64,000 nucleotides of DNA from Lachnospiraceae bacterium (GTDB lineage Bacteria > Bacillota > Clostridia > Lachnospirales > Lachnospiraceae). The position numbers were made by a program, and so were the translations under genes. Positions within the stretch are counted from its first letter, which is position 1. Every line of letters starts with the position of its first letter. The notes below the pieces were generated by a model. That model was not told the DNA's origin. It saw only the letters and a program-made list of their open reading frames with translations, and did not search any database. The stretch lies in the NCBI GenBank assembly GCA_017482205.1, contig JAFUNK010000007.1:40605-104604 (forward strand). Direction: 5' to 3'. This document shows positions 61,378 to 64,000 of this stretch, piece by piece.

Positions 61378-62289
61378 CTAAAAAGCTTGCAATAAAATGT
61401 CATCCAGATATTCTTCCTCCTGCACAGCCCTAAAGACTCCGTTACCCCTTACAAGAAACATCTCATGTTCACTCTTCACAATTGCCGCCGGATATTCATG
61501 GTCTTCATCCCAGATAATGACATAATAATCACCTGCAAGCCCCAGTTCCTCTACTGTAGGTAATCCGTAAAACACTCTATCTTCAGTACCTTCAATAAAT
61601 TGCAAATCAAAACTATCAATATCCTCTATATATTCTACCACTTCTCCTATATGTCCCTCCGCTACTTCCTTGTCTTCTCCATAAATTACTTCCTCTATCA
61701 CCCAATGTCCTTCCCATACACCATTATAATATGATTCATACGTTATTCCTTGCTGTCTCATGCGTATTCTTATATTATCTTCAAAACTTTGTGTTGAATC
61801 ATATGTATAGATTACCTGTTCAATATTTTCCTCATTTCTGCATATATTAAAGACCCCTGTTTGCGCTTCAGTCAACAACATTTCATTTCTATTTTTTACA
61901 AAAATACACGGATGGTTCATCCCATCACTTGATTCAAAATGTAAAATTGCATAGTAATTTTCTTCCAGCCCCAGTTCACTTAAACAATATGGGAATTCCG
62001 ACCAAAAGAAATACTGTGTCTCTGCATCACGAATTGGTAATACGCCACCTTCCACTGTTCCTTGATTCATTACCTTAAAATCATATGTTTTCCCAACCAA
62101 AACATCTGCCACTTCTTCGCTCTGTCTCAGTGGATAATAACAGTACCCTGCCACACTTACACTTTCCCACACACCATTTAGCCATGGCGAATAGGTAATC
62201 GGAGTTTCTTCCACTTTCCCTTGACCACAACTACATAACATAATGCAACTCACAATAAGTACCAGTATTAATCTTATATATCTTTTCAC
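61378..62289 (-). CDS. Lipoprotein with duplicated domain, unknown function
   Basis: 303 residues. Lipobox MLCSC (Cys about 20-22). The mature protein is two copies of one domain: about 35-155 (WLNGVWESVSVAG ... LSELGLEENYYAILHFES ... EMLLTEAQTGVFNICRNEE) and 190-298 (YYNGVWEGHWVIEE ... VEELGLAGDYYVIIWDED ... EMFLVRGNGVFRAVQEEE). I do not recognise the family. Last of three linked genes after a GH24-domain protein, with a 92-nt gap to the preceding gene. Confidence 0.75.
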   Translation of the reverse strand: MKRYIRLILVLIVSCIMLCSCGQGKVEETPITYSPWLNGVWESVSVAGYCYYPLRQSEEVADVLVGKTYDFKVMNQGTVEGGVLPIRDAETQYFFWSEFPYCLSELGLEENYYAILHFESSDGMNHPCIFVKNRNEMLLTEAQTGVFNICRNEENIEQVIYTYDSTQSFEDNIRIRMRQQGITYESYYNGVWEGHWVIEEVIYGEDKEVAEGHIGEVVEYIEDIDSFDLQFIEGTEDRVFYGLPTVEELGLAGDYYVIIWDEDHEYPAAIVKSEHEMFLVRGNGVFRAVQEEEYLDDILLQAF

Positions 62290-62381
62290 TCTATTACTCC
62301 TTCCACTAACACTCCTGTTAAAGGAGTTTGGTTCCTAACGCCTTCTTTCGCTTCACTTTATTCACCAACTAATAAATTTGT

Positions 62382-62972
62382 CTACCGAATACTAATACTA
62401 TAAAAACCTCCTACATCAGAATAGCACGGAGTAACATACCATTGTTCATTCTCTCCTACGATGATTGAAAAGGAAAACTTATTCCCCATCCAGTCCTCCA
62501 CATCCATTGCTTCAAACTGGAATTCCGTATGTCTTCCTATTTTTTCCGCATCCCCTAATACAATTCCTGTTCCCAAAAGCCATTCTGCATCTCTCACAAA
62601 TATATCTGTAAGTTGATATTCATCTTCACCAAAAAAAGTACTTCCATCTTCATTTATAACAATAACCATCCCAATCATATTATCATGGTCGGGATTATAA
62701 TTTTCTTTTGTATATTGTCTATGAACAATACTCCACTCTGTCACTTTCCACTCTCCCACAAGTCTCTGGATTTCTTTGGAAAATTCTTCTGTTAATTCTG
62801 ACAAACGCTCCGTCACATCATCTGCTCCCCTTTTTAAATTAGCATATTTTTCTTGTATTAACACTTGTCCTGTTATCTCATCAGCCCGAAAATCCGCACT
62901 GTCCTTAATTACTTTTATTCCAAAGAAAATCAACATAACTAAGCACATAATAATAATTACTTTTCTCGTCAT
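62382..62972 (-). CDS. One-pass membrane protein, unknown function
   Basis: 196 residues from the ATG at 62972, which follows GAGGAGTAAT and starts 1 nt after the stop of the GH24 gene; longer starts inside that gene are possible. Membrane helix 3-22, charged stalk, then a domain beginning VGEWKVTEWSIVH that resembles the G-x-W start of the duplicated domain in the next lipoprotein. Outside-facing by topology. Confidence 0.72.
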   Translation of the reverse strand: MTRKVIIIMCLVMLIFFGIKVIKDSADFRADEITGQVLIQEKYANLKRGADDVTERLSELTEEFSKEIQRLVGEWKVTEWSIVHRQYTKENYNPDHDNMIGMVIVINEDGSTFFGEDEYQLTDIFVRDAEWLLGTGIVLGDAEKIGRHTEFQFEAMDVEDWMGNKFSFSIIVGENEQWYVTPCYSDVGGFYSISIR

Positions 62973-62973
62973 A

Positions 62974-64000
62974 TTACTCCTCATCGACCTCCTGTAAATA
63001 TTCTTCATATGCCCTCTCATATTCCGCATTCCAATATTGAGGATAGTACTCATATATCAATTCAAAAGGAATACTATCATCCTCGCTATCTATATAATAT
63101 GCACTTTCATCACCCATAAAAATTTTCATTTCATCCACGGACCTTTTGCGATTTCCAGCTTTATTCCCCAGTCCTCTATATAAAGCATAAATAATTTCCA
63201 AACTATTTTGGTCATAATTTCCAGTTTTTATAAACTCTCGCATTCCATCTCCATCTCCCTCGTACTCATCTAACCATATGTACTCCCCATATCTAAAAGT
63301 AAAAGAGACCATTGCATCAAATTGTCCCTGTGTAAGGTGTATTTTGTATTTTTCCAACATCGGAACAAATGATGCATTAAGAGTATTCTCCATATCTAAT
63401 CGGAACAGTTCTAGTGCTTCCTCTTCCTTAATTTCTCTCGTTCCATACGTTTCCAATTCACTCTCTTGAAGCTTATGACCATATCCAATTGTCCAGTCTT
63501 CTTCTCCCGTATAATTTGCGAACTCGTGATTATACCTATATAAAGGATCTGTTTCAACTCTATTCGCATCATAAACATATGGGACAAAATCTTCTTTTCT
63601 TTTTATGAACTCTACTATTTCATCTGACGGCGTTGTTATCAGTATGCTCTCAGGAACACCTTCCATATTTTCATGTGTTTCTTCATTTTGCGTATATTCT
63701 TCCCCTGACACAAAAGGCTCTACCCCTAACAACGCTGCATTTACTCCACCTGCTATAACCGGAAGTGCTTCGCCCTCAACTGGCTTCTCTCTCTTTCCCG
63801 GACTGTTTACATAATAATTATACCGTCTCAAATCCATCTCCGTCAGTCCTTTATTCTCATCTGACTGATATGGTTCCAATGCCTTACACAAATATCTGTC
63901 CAGTTCTATAAATTCTTCTGCATATCGTTTGTAACTTCTTCCGTATTCCTCTAATCGTTCTACCTTTGTACAGTCTTTTCTGATTTTCGCTGTCTGGTCA
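62974..64000 (-). CDS. GH24 (T4-lysozyme-type) domain protein, 5' part outside window
   Basis: The frame stays open to the window edge, so at least 341 residues and no start. A helical, charged N-terminal region precedes a GH24 domain (about 145-310 of the visible part): IKRKEDFVPYVYDAN with catalytic Glu, EDWTIGYGHKLQ, and LTQGQFDAMVSFTFRYG. It cleaves peptidoglycan glycan strands. The acidic C-terminal tail (YEEYLQEVDEE) is unlike phage endolysins. Host protein, phage remnant or secreted effector cannot be decided from this part. Confidence 0.82.
   Translation of the reverse strand, partial: DQTAKIRKDCTKVERLEEYGRSYKRYAEEFIELDRYLCKALEPYQSDENKGLTEMDLRRYNYYVNSPGKREKPVEGEALPVIAGGVNAALLGVEPFVSGEEYTQNEETHENMEGVPESILITTPSDEIVEFIKRKEDFVPYVYDANRVETDPLYRYNHEFANYTGEEDWTIGYGHKLQESELETYGTREIKEEEALELFRLDMENTLNASFVPMLEKYKIHLTQGQFDAMVSFTFRYGEYIWLDEYEGDGDGMREFIKTGNYDQNSLEIIYALYRGLGNKAGNRKRSVDEMKIFMGDESAYYIDSEDDSIPFELIYEYYPQYWNAEYERAYEEYLQEVDEE

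Noticed and set aside
1-64000. tRNA, rRNA or transposase genes
   Set aside because: None were found by eye; no intact insertion sequence open reading frame or terminal repeats could be supported.

Overview
The window reads as chromosomal DNA of a low-to-moderate GC, fibre-degrading Firmicute, most likely a gut or rumen Lachnospiraceae (Roseburia/Butyrivibrio-like). The reasons are AGGAGG-type ribosome binding sites, TTG/ATG starts, an L-box lysine riboswitch on dapA, YerC/TrpR-like and DUF1836 regulators, an SPFH protein with zinc ribbons, and above all a beta-mannan utilisation locus that resembles those described in Roseburia intestinalis and Ruminococcus albus. The assignment is inference from gene content; no rRNA or tRNA gene was seen.

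Layout. 1-24 kb is mostly housekeeping or accessory: the 5' part of a PAS-GGDEF-GGDEF-EAL c-di-GMP protein; an SPFH/Tim44-like zinc-ribbon pair; a solitary NMT1/THI5-type binding lipoprotein; a PHP phosphatase; DUF1836 and YerC regulators; bactofilin with a zinc-site-less LytM protein; a PTS IIC protein; a cold-shock protein; a eukaryote-type HisA; dapA-dapB behind a lysine riboswitch; a corrinoid adenosyltransferase; a two-OB-fold SSB-like protein; TypA/BipA; a FocA-family channel; a histidine phosphatase; and a PD-(D/E)XK-like protein followed by two tandem-repeat arrays.

24.7-58.8 kb is a mannan/glucomannan locus. On the minus strand a long operon starts at a promoter near 49.6 kb: secreted CBM35-GH26 mannanase, a very large solute-binding protein fused to carbohydrate-binding-like modules, permease pair A, an NHL/TPR membrane protein, a YIP1 protein, a DUF5696 protein, permease pair B, a lipoprotein with three near-identical modules, a solute-binding lipoprotein and a GH130 mannooligosaccharide phosphorylase. 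A second operon (LacI regulator, cellobiose 2-epimerase, GH130 mannosylglucose phosphorylase, cytoplasmic SGNH/CE17-like esterase, GH94 phosphorylase) follows. Divergent and downstream genes add a cytoplasmic GH26, a secreted SGNH/CE17-like esterase, a secreted GH5 mannanase, a MATE exporter, a GH2 beta-mannosidase and a glycerol-1-phosphate-dehydrogenase-like protein. The inferred flow is surface cleavage by GH26/GH5, surface deacetylation, import by two ABC systems using an ATPase encoded elsewhere, cytoplasmic deacetylation, then phosphorolysis and epimerisation to mannose-1-phosphate, glucose-1-phosphate and free sugars.

58.8-64 kb carries an NSS-family transporter, a NodB-type deacetylase, and a small operon whose first gene (cut by the window end) carries a GH24 lysozyme domain, followed by a one-pass membrane protein and a duplicated-domain lipoprotein.

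The most unusual non-coding observation is a family of long palindromic elements at convergent gene junctions (6882-7131, 12158-12362, 50802-51029, and a probable fragment at 55133-55150). They share a structured core of about 135 nt, while the outer palindrome arms differ completely from copy to copy. It looks as if a mobile structured core had entered the loops of resident bidirectional terminators. The most unusual protein-level system is the six-gene membrane set (giant binding protein, two permeases, NHL/TPR, YIP1, DUF5696) embedded in the mannan operon.
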